The notes under the pieces were generated by a model. That model made no database searches. It saw only the letters and a program-made list of their open reading frames with translations, and was not told the DNA's origin. 8,800 nucleotides of DNA, taken from assembly GCA_021779695.1 (NCBI GenBank), contig JAJYAE010000183.1, positions 1-8,800 on the forward strand. The letters run 5' to 3'. The stretch comes from Acidobacteriota bacterium (GTDB taxonomy: Bacteria > Acidobacteriota > Terriglobia > Terriglobales > Acidobacteriaceae). Positions 1 to 6,880 of this stretch are shown here, piece by piece (positions within the stretch are counted from its first letter, which is position 1; each line of letters begins with the position of its first letter). The translations under genes were made by a program, and so were the position numbers.

Positions 1-117
1 AGCATCAATTCGATTGAGCGGAACCGGTATGTGCCGAGCCTGGCGCTGGCGCTGACCTTTGCGCAGGTGTTTGGGTGCGGGACGGACGAGATTTTTGAAC
101 TGGAGACGAAAGGATGA
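1..117 (+). CDS. XRE/Cro-family HTH transcriptional regulator, C-terminal part (5' end outside window)
   Basis: Only the last 38 residues are in the window. They read through SINSIERNRYVPSL, then ALALTFAQVFG, and end in DEIFELETKG. This is the end of the recognition helix and the last helices of a short Cro/C1-type helix-turn-helix protein. The I-x-x-I-E-x-x-R/K-Y-x-P-S-L and A-x-x-F-G-x-x-x-x-E-I-F spacing is typical of the roughly 65-70-residue YozG-like stand-alone regulators. Such proteins are DNA-binding and cytoplasmic, and in many genomes they sit next to small membrane proteins. Here the stop codon overlaps the start of the next gene (ATGA at 114-117), so the two are probably translationally coupled and the regulator may control its own operon. 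The missing N-terminus prevents a check of length and DNA-contact residues. Confidence 0.8.
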   Translation, partial: SINSIERNRYVPSLALALTFAQVFGCGTDEIFELETKG

Positions 118-353
118 GGGAATCGATGTTGTGCAAGGTGCCGGGGTTGGGACGGTTTGTGGATGAGCGGTTTCTGGAACACAGGCGGCGGTCAACAAGC
201 GCGGCGGGGATTGCGGGTGCGCTGGGGCTGGGTTGCCTGCTGGAGTACCACGTCTTTCACGATCATGTGATCCGGTGGGACCTGATGGGGGTTCTGCTGG
301 GAATGATGACGGTGAAGCTGGGACTGATGGCGTGGTACAAGTGGCGGGATTGA
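114..353 (+). CDS. Small two-helix membrane protein, first of three in tandem
   Basis: A 79-residue protein of unknown function. Residues 29-46 and 56-74 are hydrophobic and should form two membrane helices joined by a short polar loop (EYHVFHDHVIRWD). The N-terminus (1-28) is charged, and the C-terminus ends in the basic-aromatic tail WYKWRD. I chose the start at 114 because it overlaps the regulator's stop codon as ATGA and has GGAG eight bases upstream; an ATG at 126 is the alternative. The loop/second-helix pattern (acidic residue, then G-V-L-L-G, then a tail with K-W-R) recurs in the next protein, which suggests paralogy. Co-transcription with the XRE regulator suggests a regulator-membrane protein module whose signal is unknown. 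Confidence 0.75.
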   Translation: MRESMLCKVPGLGRFVDERFLEHRRRSTSAAGIAGALGLGCLLEYHVFHDHVIRWDLMGVLLGMMTVKLGLMAWYKWRD

Positions 354-365
354 GAGGAGACGGCG

Positions 366-587
366 ATGAGTGCATGCGCATGGGACGAGAGTGGAACACT
401 GCGGTGGCAGCGGGCATGGGCGAATGGGGCGCTGGCGGCGGGGCTGCTGCTTTGGTCGCAGGTGCATCCGGCGGGGCAGTTAGCGAAGGATGGGCTGGAT
501 GGCGTGGTGGGGCTGCTGCTGGGGATTTCAATTGGGGCGAACCTGATGGCGGTGTGGAAGTGGAGGCGTTGCGCGCGGCAGAATTAA
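366..587 (+). CDS. Small two-helix membrane protein, second of three in tandem
   Basis: A 73-residue protein of unknown function that begins 12 bases after the previous stop. It has a strong ribosome binding site (GAGGAG at 354-359, six bases before the ATG). Predicted membrane helices lie at about residues 16-32 and 45-64, separated by a polar loop. The second helix is preceded by K-D-G-L-D and contains VVGLLLG; the protein ends in the basic-aromatic tail VWKWRRCARQN. These features align by eye with the preceding gene (GVLLG ... YKWRD), so the two look like diverged duplicates. The spacing indicates one operon with the XRE regulator. No catalytic residues are visible; a structural or signalling role in the inner membrane is only a guess. 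Confidence 0.75.
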   Translation: MSACAWDESGTLRWQRAWANGALAAGLLLWSQVHPAGQLAKDGLDGVVGLLLGISIGANLMAVWKWRRCARQN

Positions 588-616
588 ATTCGACCGGTGT
601 GGGAGGACGCAGGGCC

Positions 617-853
617 ATGGTTTGGAAGCGATTCGAGCGGGAGCCGAGGAAAATGATGCGGGCAGCGCTGATGCTGATGGTTGCTGGACTCATGCTGGGG
701 CTTGCTGGCGGCGTAGGGCCGCGGCTGGTGCACAAGGCGGCGGGGAGCGACTTTGAGCGCGGACTGATGGTGGGCGTGGGGATTGGGCTGGAAATTCTGG
801 CGGTGGTCCTTGCTGCAACGGCGGCTCGGTGCGTACGGAAGAGCGAGAGATAA
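617..853 (+). CDS. Small two-helix membrane protein, third of three in tandem
   Basis: A 78-residue protein of unknown function. I chose the ATG at 617 because GGGAGGA (601-607) lies nine bases upstream and because the longer open frame reaching back to 233 only overlaps the two preceding genes. The N-terminus is basic (KRFEREPRK). Predicted helices are at about residues 14-34 and 47-70, with a loop carrying H39, K40 and the acidic/basic stretch SDFERG. The tail is RCVRKSER. It shares the size and helix-loop-helix layout of the two preceding proteins but lacks their aromatic K-W-R tail, so it is the most diverged copy. It is 29 bases from the preceding gene and probably ends the operon; the next gene is convergent. 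Confidence 0.7.
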   Translation: MVWKRFEREPRKMMRAALMLMVAGLMLGLAGGVGPRLVHKAAGSDFERGLMVGVGIGLEILAVVLAATAARCVRKSER

Positions 854-886
854 GTGGCCAGGGTCGAGTGATTTGGGACGAGGGGA

Positions 887-1354
887 TTACAAGAAGCGGG
901 AGCGCTCTTCGGGTGTTGGGACCGGGCAAGTGCTGAGCCGGCCCCAGATGCGGTAGCGCCAGCGGGCGATGAGGCGGTAGGCGAGGTCACGGAGCGGGCG
1001 TGGGATGAGGCGAAGCAAGCGAGCGACGAAGGGCCAGGGGCGTGGCAGCTGGGCGAGTGCGACGGCGACGGCGGTGGAGCGGGTGAAGAGCTGCTCGGCT
1101 GGGGTGGCGACGGCGCGGAGGACGAGGATGGTGCCGGGGCCGGAATCGGCGGCAGCCGCGTCGCTGGCTGCCGGGGCCGGCAAGAAGCCGTGGCGGGCGA
1201 GCAGCGCGGCGAGGGCAGGCGAGCTGGAAGGCGCAAAGCGCAGGCGGGAGTGGCGATCGTGGGCGATGAGCCATTGGACCGTGTGATTGCAAAGGCCGCA
1301 TTGGCCGTCGTAGACGACGAGCAGGCGGGAGCCGAGAGTGGCGGCGAGATCCAA
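887..1354 (-). CDS. DCC-family (DUF393, YuxK-like) thiol-disulfide oxidoreductase-like protein
   Basis: A 155-residue protein with the DCC-family signature near its N-terminus: Y15-D16-G17-Q18-C19-G20-L21-C22, a D-x-x-C-x-x-C arrangement on a thioredoxin-like fold. The C-terminus carries the usual family ending, with R-Y-R-x-x-G-R, a conserved cysteine followed by P-V-P-T-P-E, and R-x-R-F-L. The family is thought to act on cysteine thiols in the cytoplasm, but its substrates are not defined. The start is a TTG at 1354, supported by AGGA eight bases upstream. No ATG or GTG occurs in frame between it and the porin stop codon, so the rare start is the only choice. Residues 55-75 form an alanine-rich insert. 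It follows the porin by 81 bases on the same strand and may be co-transcribed. Confidence 0.85.
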   Translation of the reverse strand: MDLAATLGSRLLVVYDGQCGLCNHTVQWLIAHDRHSRLRFAPSSSPALAALLARHGFLPAPAASDAAAADSGPGTILVLRAVATPAEQLFTRSTAVAVALAQLPRPWPFVARLLRLIPRPLRDLAYRLIARWRYRIWGRLSTCPVPTPEERSRFL

Positions 1355-1435
1355 GGTGCGAGTCCTGTGGATTGGATGATGCGGCGCGATGAGAGGGCGC
1401 GGAAACTGGGGCCGGTTCTGGCGTCTTGAGGGGTT

Positions 1436-2770
1436 TTAGAAGAACACGGACCAGTTGGCGGAAGCGTTGAGAGCGCTTGGCGTACGGGGAGTGATGGCCG
1501 GACCGTGGTCATAACTGATCGCGACGCCGAGGTAGTTGCCGCGCGAGATGTGTGCGGAGTAGCTGCCGGTGAGGGTTGTGGATGCGTGCCAGACGGTCTT
1601 GCCTTGCGCGACCAGATTGCTGGTGAAGTATTTGCTGTAGCCGGTGCGGGATGCGACCAGCGATGCGACGTCGCCGGGGCGGCTGCGGAATGGCGCTTCC
1701 TTGTAAAGCCGCGCCTCAAAATATTGCGCGTACGGATTGAGGGCTTGGGGGGCGGTTTCAGCAGAAAGGCCAAGGTAAAGTCCCTGACTGGGATGCTCCC
1801 GATCCGACTGGTTGAGTTGGTGGTCCACCAGGGCATAGACGCAGTAATTCCCGGCTTCATTGCGACCTGTGACGGCGCTTCTGTAGGGCGTGAAGTTGAA
1901 CATGTAGCCGGCGCGGAGCCAGGTTTCGCGCGTGCCGGTTTGCGATGAACGCAGATAACCGCCTTCATTGATGCTGAGGAGTTTGTCGCCGTGCGGAATG
2001 AGGCGGAATCCGGTGTGGTTTCGCTCGACCTCCGTTGGTCCGCCATTGGGATCTAGGCTGCGCTGGGCCGCGGTTTTGAAGTAGGTGTTCTTTGGCCCGT
2101 GGACCTGGAGATTGAGCGAAGGAGTCGTCAAGGGGAAGTAGGACATGCCCACTTCATACGGCAGGATGGCGTAGACTCCCTGCGCGCCGGTTGCGGTGGA
2201 GCCGCCGACGAAGAAGCCGACGAAATCGAGGCCGTTGGATATGTAGCCGACTTTTATTTCGACACGGTTTTCGCCGAAGGCCTTGTCGAGATAGAGGTCC
2301 CACAACTGGAAGGATTTTGGGCCGGCGGGATTCCAGCTAACCCAGTTCCATACACCGCCAACGTAGAGCTGCGACTGGCGGAGGTGGAGCTGGTGCAGGT
2401 CGGCGGTGAAGATGGGCTGGAGCATTGCGCCCTCAAATGGCCGCTGTCCGACATAGACCTGGCTGTCTGCGGGGACGGGTGCATCGAGGGTGTTCTGCGC
2501 GTACTGGATCTGCGTGATGAGGCGCAGAGCCATCCCGTGATGGAGCAGGGAACGGCGAAATTCTGACTGCTCATCGATGGTGCTGTCGGAAAACGGTGGC
2601 ATCGCTGCGTCGCCGCCGAGGTAGTTTAGCTGGTCGAAGGAGGCGTGTGTGGGAACCGGCGCAGCAGGCGGATCCTGACTGGCATCGGTTGACTGTGCGT
2701 GGCCCCATATCCCCGCCTGAAGGAGGAGGGTTGCGAGAGCGAGGATTCGGGTTCGCGATGGGCCGCGCAT
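1436..2770 (-). CDS. OprB-family carbohydrate-selective porin (outer membrane beta-barrel)
   Basis: A 444-residue outer-membrane protein. The N-terminus has a classic signal peptide: basic MRGPSRTR, a hydrophobic core to about residue 22, and probable cleavage after GHA (residue 25). The mature part alternates polar and aromatic residues like a beta-barrel and ends in F-F; a C-terminal phenylalanine is the usual barrel-assembly signal. Residues 155-215 (LWDLYLDKAF, then VGYISNGLDF, then the YFPLTTPSL strand) and 345-385 (Y-x-x-Y-F-E-A-R, RPGDV) resemble carbohydrate-selective porins of the OprB type, which admit sugars passively. I chose the start at 2770 because the signal peptide begins there and AAGGAG lies upstream; the frame opens further, to 2899, without signal character. 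It is divergent from the LysR gene, a probable regulator. The exact substrate cannot be told. Confidence 0.78.
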   Translation of the reverse strand: MRGPSRTRILALATLLLQAGIWGHAQSTDASQDPPAAPVPTHASFDQLNYLGGDAAMPPFSDSTIDEQSEFRRSLLHHGMALRLITQIQYAQNTLDAPVPADSQVYVGQRPFEGAMLQPIFTADLHQLHLRQSQLYVGGVWNWVSWNPAGPKSFQLWDLYLDKAFGENRVEIKVGYISNGLDFVGFFVGGSTATGAQGVYAILPYEVGMSYFPLTTPSLNLQVHGPKNTYFKTAAQRSLDPNGGPTEVERNHTGFRLIPHGDKLLSINEGGYLRSSQTGTRETWLRAGYMFNFTPYRSAVTGRNEAGNYCVYALVDHQLNQSDREHPSQGLYLGLSAETAPQALNPYAQYFEARLYKEAPFRSRPGDVASLVASRTGYSKYFTSNLVAQGKTVWHASTTLTGSYSAHISRGNYLGVAISYDHGPAITPRTPSALNASANWSVFF

Positions 2771-3017
2771 GGTCTTTGTGTTCTCCTTGTCCCCGTCTGG
2801 ATGGTGTTCATTTGCCGGCCCGCGTGGCGTGTCGCAGACCTGCCGCCCGCGTGCGCGGTGCGCCCGCGCCAACGCAGCGCTCTGAAGAGGAACCGGCACG
2901 GACGAAATGGTTCGATGGGTTTCGTGCCTGAGCGGGGCGCCTGTGTTTATTTTGAGGCAGATTGATTCATTCGACTAGACGCCATTCTGTGTAATCTGTC
3001 ATAAGAAAGGCTAATAA
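2771..3017. promoter_or_regulatory. Divergent intergenic region between the porin and lysR genes
   Basis: These 247 bases must hold the promoters of both divergent genes and probably the LysR operators. The stretch at 2941-3017 is clearly less GC-rich than the rest, as expected for promoter DNA. For lysR, TAATCT (2992-2997) is a possible -10 and TTCGAC (2970-2975) a poor -35 at 16-base spacing; AGAAAGG (3004-3010) is a usable ribosome binding site seven bases before the ATG. I could not identify a convincing promoter for the porin. The part from about 2815 to 2890 is GC-rich and holds nothing I can name. Confidence 0.45.
2902..2925. promoter_or_regulatory. Imperfect dyad, possible LysR operator
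   Basis: ACGAAA (2902-2907) and TTTCGT (2920-2925) are perfect 6-base inverted repeats around a 12-base centre. A second dyad, CGAA-ATGG-TTCG (2903-2914), is nested in the left half, so three CGAA/TTCG half-sites lie within 24 bases. Position in a divergent LysR/target intergenic region fits an operator. This is a pattern reading only; short dyads also arise by chance. Confidence 0.3.
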
Positions 3018-3908
3018 ATGATTGAGAAGGTGCTTGATGATCTGGGAACCTTTGCCGTTGTGGCGGAAGAGCGCAGTTTTACGCGAGCGGCCGGGCGGCT
3101 GGGGGTATCGCAATCTGCGCTGAGCCAGACAATCCGCGCGCTGGAGAAGCGACTTGGCCTTCAACTGCTTGCGCGGACGACGCGGAGCGTTTCTCCGACG
3201 GCGGCTGGAAGCGCGCTTCTTGAGGAACTGGCGCCGGCTCTTGAGCAGATCCAGATGTCGCTTTCGAAGGTGCGGCATCAGCGGGAACGTCCTGCGGGAC
3301 GCATTCGGCTCGCCGTGGCCCGGTCGGCAGTCGGGCTGGTGCTATTGCCAAAGCTGGCGGCGTTCAACCGGAGTTATCCGGATATTGTTCTGGAGGTCAC
3401 GGTCGAGGACAGTCCGATTGATCTGGTTGCTCGAGAGTTCGATGCCGGGATACAGATTGGCGAGTTCATTCAGCGGGACATGATTGCCGTGCGGGTCTCA
3501 GAGGATTTGCGGCTGGCGGTTGTGGGTTCGCCTGACTACTTCAGGAGACGCGAAGCGCCGCGAACTCCGCATGACTTGAAGGACCACGCCTGCGTGGGCT
3601 TCCGATTCAACTCTGGCATGTATCGTTGGGAGTTTGAAAAGGGACGCAAGCAGGTGACGGTCTTTCCGCAAGGGCCGGCGAGTTTTGATGATTCCGAACT
3701 GGTGGTGGATGCGGTGTTGCGCGGGGTGGGCCTTGGGATTGCGCTGGAGGAGGTCATCGCTTCGGTGATCAGGGAGAAGCGCCTGATCCAGGTTCTTCGA
3801 GAGTGGTGCCCAACGTTTCCGGGCTTCTTTCTGTACTATCCGAGCCGCCGTCATCAGCCTGCGGCGCTGGCGGCATTGATTCGCTCATTGCGGCTGAGCG
3901 CGTCTTAG
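3018..3908 (+). CDS. LysR-type transcriptional regulator
   Basis: A 296-residue protein of normal LysR length. Residues 1-60 form the winged helix-turn-helix ([37 protein letters not shown], then [15 protein letters not shown]). A linker helix follows, and residues 92-294 form the periplasmic-binding-protein-like effector domain ([19 protein letters not shown], the VGSPDYF segment, [10 protein letters not shown]). The short effector domain and the TTRSVSPT stretch recall the CrgA/DmlR-like subgroup. It is a cytoplasmic DNA-binding protein that would respond to a small molecule, not identifiable here. The start is supported by AGAAAGG seven bases upstream. Divergence from the porin gene at 2770 makes that gene the first candidate target, along with self-regulation. 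Its coding strand is less G-skewed than hemL and panB. Confidence 0.93.
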   Translation: MIEKVLDDLGTFAVVAEERSFTRAAGRLGVSQSALSQTIRALEKRLGLQLLARTTRSVSPTAAGSALLEELAPALEQIQMSLSKVRHQRERPAGRIRLAVARSAVGLVLLPKLAAFNRSYPDIVLEVTVEDSPIDLVAREFDAGIQIGEFIQRDMIAVRVSEDLRLAVVGSPDYFRRREAPRTPHDLKDHACVGFRFNSGMYRWEFEKGRKQVTVFPQGPASFDDSELVVDAVLRGVGLGIALEEVIASVIREKRLIQVLREWCPTFPGFFLYYPSRRHQPAALAALIRSLRLSAS

Positions 3909-3988
3909 AGAAAGTGCGATGGAATAGCTGGGAACAAGGCAAACGGTTGTGGCAGGGCGGCTGGATAGAGCGGGAAGCGAGCGGACTT

Positions 3989-3994
3989 TATACT
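3989..3994 (+). promoter_or_regulatory. Candidate -10 element (TATACT) of hemL
   Basis: TATACT matches the sigma-70-type -10 consensus at five of six positions and ends nine bases before the hemL ATG, so transcription would begin at about 4001, two or three bases before the start codon. No clear -35 is seen at the usual distance (TAGAGC at 17-base spacing). No good Shine-Dalgarno sequence lies in front of the ATG, which fits a nearly leaderless message. Confidence 0.4.
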
Positions 3995-4003
3995 GGTGCC
4001 ACG

Positions 4004-5311
4004 ATGAGCAGCGATGAGAAGACAGTGAATCGGAGCCGGTCGAAGACGTTGCAGGAGCGCGCGGAGCGGTATTTTCCGGGCGGAGTGAACTCGCCGGTGC
4101 GGGCCTTTCGCGCGGTGGGCGGTGCGCCGCCGTTTGTGGAGCGGGCCGCGGGGGCGTGGCTGACGGATGCGGACGGGAACCGGTATATCGACTACTTTGG
4201 CTCGTGGGGGCCCATGATTCTTGGGCACGCGTTTGCGCCGGTGGTGGAGGCGATTGAGCGCACGGCGCGGAACTCGGCGAGCTTTGGTGCGTCCACTGCG
4301 GCGGAGGCGGAGCTGGCGGAGCGGGTGCAGGCGTGCAATCCGGTGCTCGAGAAGATGCGCTTTGTGAGCTCGGGGACCGAGGCGACGATGTCTGCGATCA
4401 GGCTGGCGCGCGCGGCGACGGGGCGCAAGATGATCGTCAAGTTTGAGGGCTGCTATCACGGGCATGCGGACGGGCTGCTGGTGAAGGCGGGCTCGGGCGT
4501 GGCGACGTTTGGCATTCCCGGCTCGGCGGGCGTGCCGGAGGAGATTGCGCACCTGACGCTGGCGCTGCCTTACAACGATCTGGAGGCCGTGGAAGCGGCG
4601 TTTGCGGTGCACCGCGGCGCGATTGCGGCGGTGATTCTGGAGCCGGTTGTCGGTAATGCAGGATGCATTGCGCCGGCGCAGGGATATCTGGAGGGTCTGC
4701 GTGCGGTGACGGCACGCGAGGGCGCGCTGCTGATTGTGGACGAGGTGATGACGGGCTTTCGCGTGGCGCTGGGCGGAGCGTGCGAGCGGTACAAGCTGGA
4801 GCCGGACCTGGTGACGCTGGGCAAGATTGTGGGCGGCGGGCTGCCGGTGGGCGTCTTTGGTGGGCGGCGGAAGTGGATGGACATGCTGGCGCCTCTTGGG
4901 CCGGTGTATCAGGCGGGGACGCTGAGCGGGAACCCGCTGGCGATGGCGGCAGGGCTGGCGACGGTGGGGTATCTGCAGGAGCATGCGGGGACGGTGTATC
5001 CGCAACTGGAGGCGACGGCGAAGGCGGTGTTTGAAGGCGTGGCTGCGGAAGCGGCAAAGGCCGGCGTGGCGATGACGCTGAATCGCGTGGGGTCGATGGG
5101 GACTTGGTTCTTTACGCCCGGGCCGGTGCGGAACTATGCCGAGGCAGCGACGAGCGACACGGAGCGCTTTGGGCGGTTCCACCGGGCAATGCTGGACCGC
5201 GGGGTGTGGCTGCCGCCCTCGCAGTTTGAGGCGGCGTTTGTGAGCGCGGCGCACGGCGAGGCGGAAGTGCGGGCGACGATGGAAGCGGCGCGCGAAGCGC
5301 TGCGGGGCTGA
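4004..5311 (+). CDS. hemL: Glutamate-1-semialdehyde 2,1-aminomutase
   Basis: A 435-residue pyridoxal-phosphate enzyme that converts glutamate-1-semialdehyde to 5-aminolevulinate, the last step of the C5 route to haem and other tetrapyrroles, in the cytoplasm. Family landmarks in order are [12 protein letters not shown] (24-35), SSGTEA (122-127, cofactor phosphate region), YHGH (151-154), DEVMTGFR (246-253, the Asp that contacts the cofactor ring), K274 in TLGKIVGGG (the Schiff-base lysine), and QAGTLSGNP (303-311). Length matches the family (about 425-435). I start it at 4004, because the homology begins just after it and the open frame further upstream only overlaps lysR. There is no clear ribosome binding site. 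Codons are strongly G-rich (gcg, ctg, gtg). The ferric-reductase-like gene follows after four bases. Confidence 0.97.
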   Translation: MSSDEKTVNRSRSKTLQERAERYFPGGVNSPVRAFRAVGGAPPFVERAAGAWLTDADGNRYIDYFGSWGPMILGHAFAPVVEAIERTARNSASFGASTAAEAELAERVQACNPVLEKMRFVSSGTEATMSAIRLARAATGRKMIVKFEGCYHGHADGLLVKAGSGVATFGIPGSAGVPEEIAHLTLALPYNDLEAVEAAFAVHRGAIAAVILEPVVGNAGCIAPAQGYLEGLRAVTAREGALLIVDEVMTGFRVALGGACERYKLEPDLVTLGKIVGGGLPVGVFGGRRKWMDMLAPLGPVYQAGTLSGNPLAMAAGLATVGYLQEHAGTVYPQLEATAKAVFEGVAAEAAKAGVAMTLNRVGSMGTWFFTPGPVRNYAEAATSDTERFGRFHRAMLDRGVWLPPSQFEAAFVSAAHGEAEVRATMEAAREALRG

Positions 5312-5315
5312 GCGG

Positions 5316-6032
5316 GTGCAGCGTATGGAAGTCAGGACAGAGCAGCCAACCGGACAACGGCGGATGACGCGGCGAATGATACGGCGCATGGTGCGGCACC
5401 ATGCCGCGCTGTGCGTGGTGACCTGCGCGGCGGTTGCGGCACTCTACTGGACGCGGCCTTATCCCGATCCAATCAGCCGGGCGAGTTTTGCGACGGCGTA
5501 TCCGGCGCTGGCGCTGCTGGTGGCAACGTTGCTGCTGGGGCCGTGGCGGGTGTGGCGCGGGGTGTCGAACCCGGTCTCGAATGACCTGCGGCGGGATGTG
5601 GGGATCTGGGCGGGAGTCGTGAGCGTGACCCATGCGGTGGTGGGCCAGTGCGTGCATCTGCGCGGGCGACCGTGGCTGTATTACGTGTATGGGCCGACGG
5701 AACATCATCACGGGATGCGGCACGATCTTTTCGGGCTGGCGAACTACACGGGCTTGCTGGGCGCGCTGGTGGTGATCGCGCTGCTGGCGACGTCGAATGA
5801 CCTGAGCCTGCGGCGGCTGGGCGCGGTGCAGTGGAAGAAGCTGCAGCGATGGAATTATGCGGTGTTTGCGCTGGTGGCGGTGCATGCATTTGCGTTTCAG
5901 GGCGTGGAAAAGCAGAAAGCAGGCTGGGTGACGCTGACGGTGGCGAGCGTGGGTGCGGCGCTGGTGATGCAGGGGGTTGGTGTGGCGAGGCGGCGCGCCG
6001 AAGAGGCAGCTACCTCCAATCGTCGAGCGTGA
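5316..6032 (+). CDS. Ferric reductase-like / MsrQ (YedZ)-like haem membrane protein
   Basis: A 238-residue integral membrane protein with six predicted helices at about residues 28-46, 60-76, 94-113, 141-159, 178-195 and 203-220. Layout and motifs fit the ferric-reductase transmembrane family, especially the MsrQ/YedZ branch, which carries b-haems and passes electrons across the membrane. Visible markers are H106 in the third helix, the loop SNDLSLRRLGAVQWKKL (160-176), and H190 in the fifth helix. The position 13 residues before H190, usually histidine in L-H-R, is Q177 here (LQRW), so one expected haem ligand is missing. No msrP-like gene is adjacent. The start is uncertain: GTG at 5316, or ATGs at 5325, 5364, 5376 or 5388. 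It lies four bases after hemL and is probably co-transcribed; it overlaps the convergent deacetylase gene. Confidence 0.8.
   Translation: MQRMEVRTEQPTGQRRMTRRMIRRMVRHHAALCVVTCAAVAALYWTRPYPDPISRASFATAYPALALLVATLLLGPWRVWRGVSNPVSNDLRRDVGIWAGVVSVTHAVVGQCVHLRGRPWLYYVYGPTEHHHGMRHDLFGLANYTGLLGALVVIALLATSNDLSLRRLGAVQWKKLQRWNYAVFALVAVHAFAFQGVEKQKAGWVTLTVASVGAALVMQGVGVARRRAEEAATSNRRA
5364..5399 (+). repeat. Three imperfect 12-base tandem repeats with repeated ATG codons
   Basis: Three consecutive 12-base units, each beginning with ATG and followed two codons later by CGG, encode MTRR, MIRR and MVRH in the ferric-reductase-like gene. They form the basic patch just before the first membrane helix. Each ATG is in frame, so the repeat also offers three alternative starts. 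It probably arose by local slippage duplication. Confidence 0.6.
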
Positions 6033-6747
6033 CGAAGCGGTGGGAGTAGCGGTAGCGGCGGATGAGGTCTGCCGCTGCGGTGACGCTGGGGCTGCGATTG
6101 GCGCCGAGGGCGCGGTGGCCGCCGTCGTGGAGGACGATGTTGGTGGCGAAGCCGCGCTGCTGATTGCGGACGATGAGCGTGGCGAGGCGCAGGGTGATGC
6201 GCAGGGCCGAGGGCTCGCTCCAGTCGTTGGTGATGGCATTCCAGAGGACAGGTTCCATGCCGAGTTCGCGTGCGGTGCGCAGCACGCAGGGACGGCGCGC
6301 GCCGAAGGGCGGACGGAAGTAGCGGATGGGCTGGCCGGTGATTTGCGCGAGGGTGTCCTGCGTGAGGCGGAGCTCTTCGCGGACCTTGGCGGCGGAGGTG
6401 AAGGCGAGGTTGGGGTGAGACCAGGAGTGGTTGCCGATGAGGTGGCCTGCTTGCTGGATGCGGCGGACGAGGTCGGGGACGACCTGGGCGTAGCGGCCGA
6501 CGAGAAAGAAGGTGGCGCGGATGTTGTGTTCGGCGAGATGGTCAAGGAGCTGGGGGGTCCAGGCGGGGTTGGGGCCATCATCGAAGGTGAGGGCGAGCTC
6601 GCCGGGGCGCCGCGGGGCGCGAAGCGCGGGACCGAAAAGGCCGGATGCGGGCCACATGGCGGCGTAGGCGTATCCGCCGAGTGCGAGGCCGGCGGTGGTG
6701 AGCGCGCCGAGGCCGGTGGCCAGGCCGGTTTCGAGGGGTGAGAGCAT
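6010..6747 (-). CDS. Membrane-anchored polysaccharide deacetylase (NodB homology domain)
   Basis: A 245-residue carbohydrate esterase family 4 protein. It removes acetyl groups from an N-acetylated polysaccharide such as peptidoglycan or an exopolysaccharide, outside the cytoplasmic membrane. A hydrophobic segment at residues 8-30 (signal anchor) precedes the catalytic domain. All motifs are present: TFDDGPN (54-60; D56 as base, D57 as metal ligand), H-S-W-S-H (107-111; metal ligands H107 and H111), RPPFG (145-149), D-W (175-176 region) and LHDG (206-209). I chose the ATG at 6747 because the hydrophobic anchor begins there; the frame stays open to 6930 but that part has no signal or domain character. 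Only a weak GAAG precedes the start. Its 3' end overlaps the convergent upstream gene by 23 bases. The substrate cannot be deduced. Confidence 0.93.
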   Translation of the reverse strand: MLSPLETGLATGLGALTTAGLALGGYAYAAMWPASGLFGPALRAPRRPGELALTFDDGPNPAWTPQLLDHLAEHNIRATFFLVGRYAQVVPDLVRRIQQAGHLIGNHSWSHPNLAFTSAAKVREELRLTQDTLAQITGQPIRYFRPPFGARRPCVLRTARELGMEPVLWNAITNDWSEPSALRITLRLATLIVRNQQRGFATNIVLHDGGHRALGANRSPSVTAAADLIRRYRYSHRFVTLDDWR

Positions 6748-6880
6748 GCTTGACTTCAGTGTGCGGCGCGGAGGGATGGGTTCGCAAGCAAGGCGGGTGG
6801 CGCACGCCGGGAAACGGATGGCTCGGGCGGGCTCTTTCCGGGGAATGGCGGACCGCGAAGACGCCCGGCGCAAAATAAAG

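Noticed and set aside
233..616. In-frame N-terminal extension of the third small membrane protein (frame open from 233)
   Set aside because: It overlaps the two preceding genes completely, is glycine/alanine-rich low-complexity translation, and the ATG at 617 has a good ribosome binding site.
854..886. Possible bidirectional terminator between the convergent small membrane protein and DCC genes
   Set aside because: No convincing stem with a T-run is visible in these 33 bases.
3803..4003. Upstream extension of hemL into the end of lysR
   Set aside because: Overlaps lysR out of frame and has no similarity to aminomutase N-termini; family homology begins just after the ATG at 4004.
3905..5389. 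Long minus-strand open frame (494 codons) opposite hemL
   Set aside because: Arginine/histidine/proline-rich translation with no domain, caused by GC-rich codons of hemL on the other strand.
5112..6581. Long minus-strand open frame (489 codons) across hemL, the ferric-reductase-like gene and the deacetylase
   Set aside because: Low-complexity Ser/Pro/Arg/His translation spanning three well-supported genes in other frames; a GC shadow.
5977..6741. Plus-strand open frame (254 codons) opposite the deacetylase
   Set aside because: Gly/Ala/Glu-rich antisense translation; the minus strand has every polysaccharide deacetylase motif.
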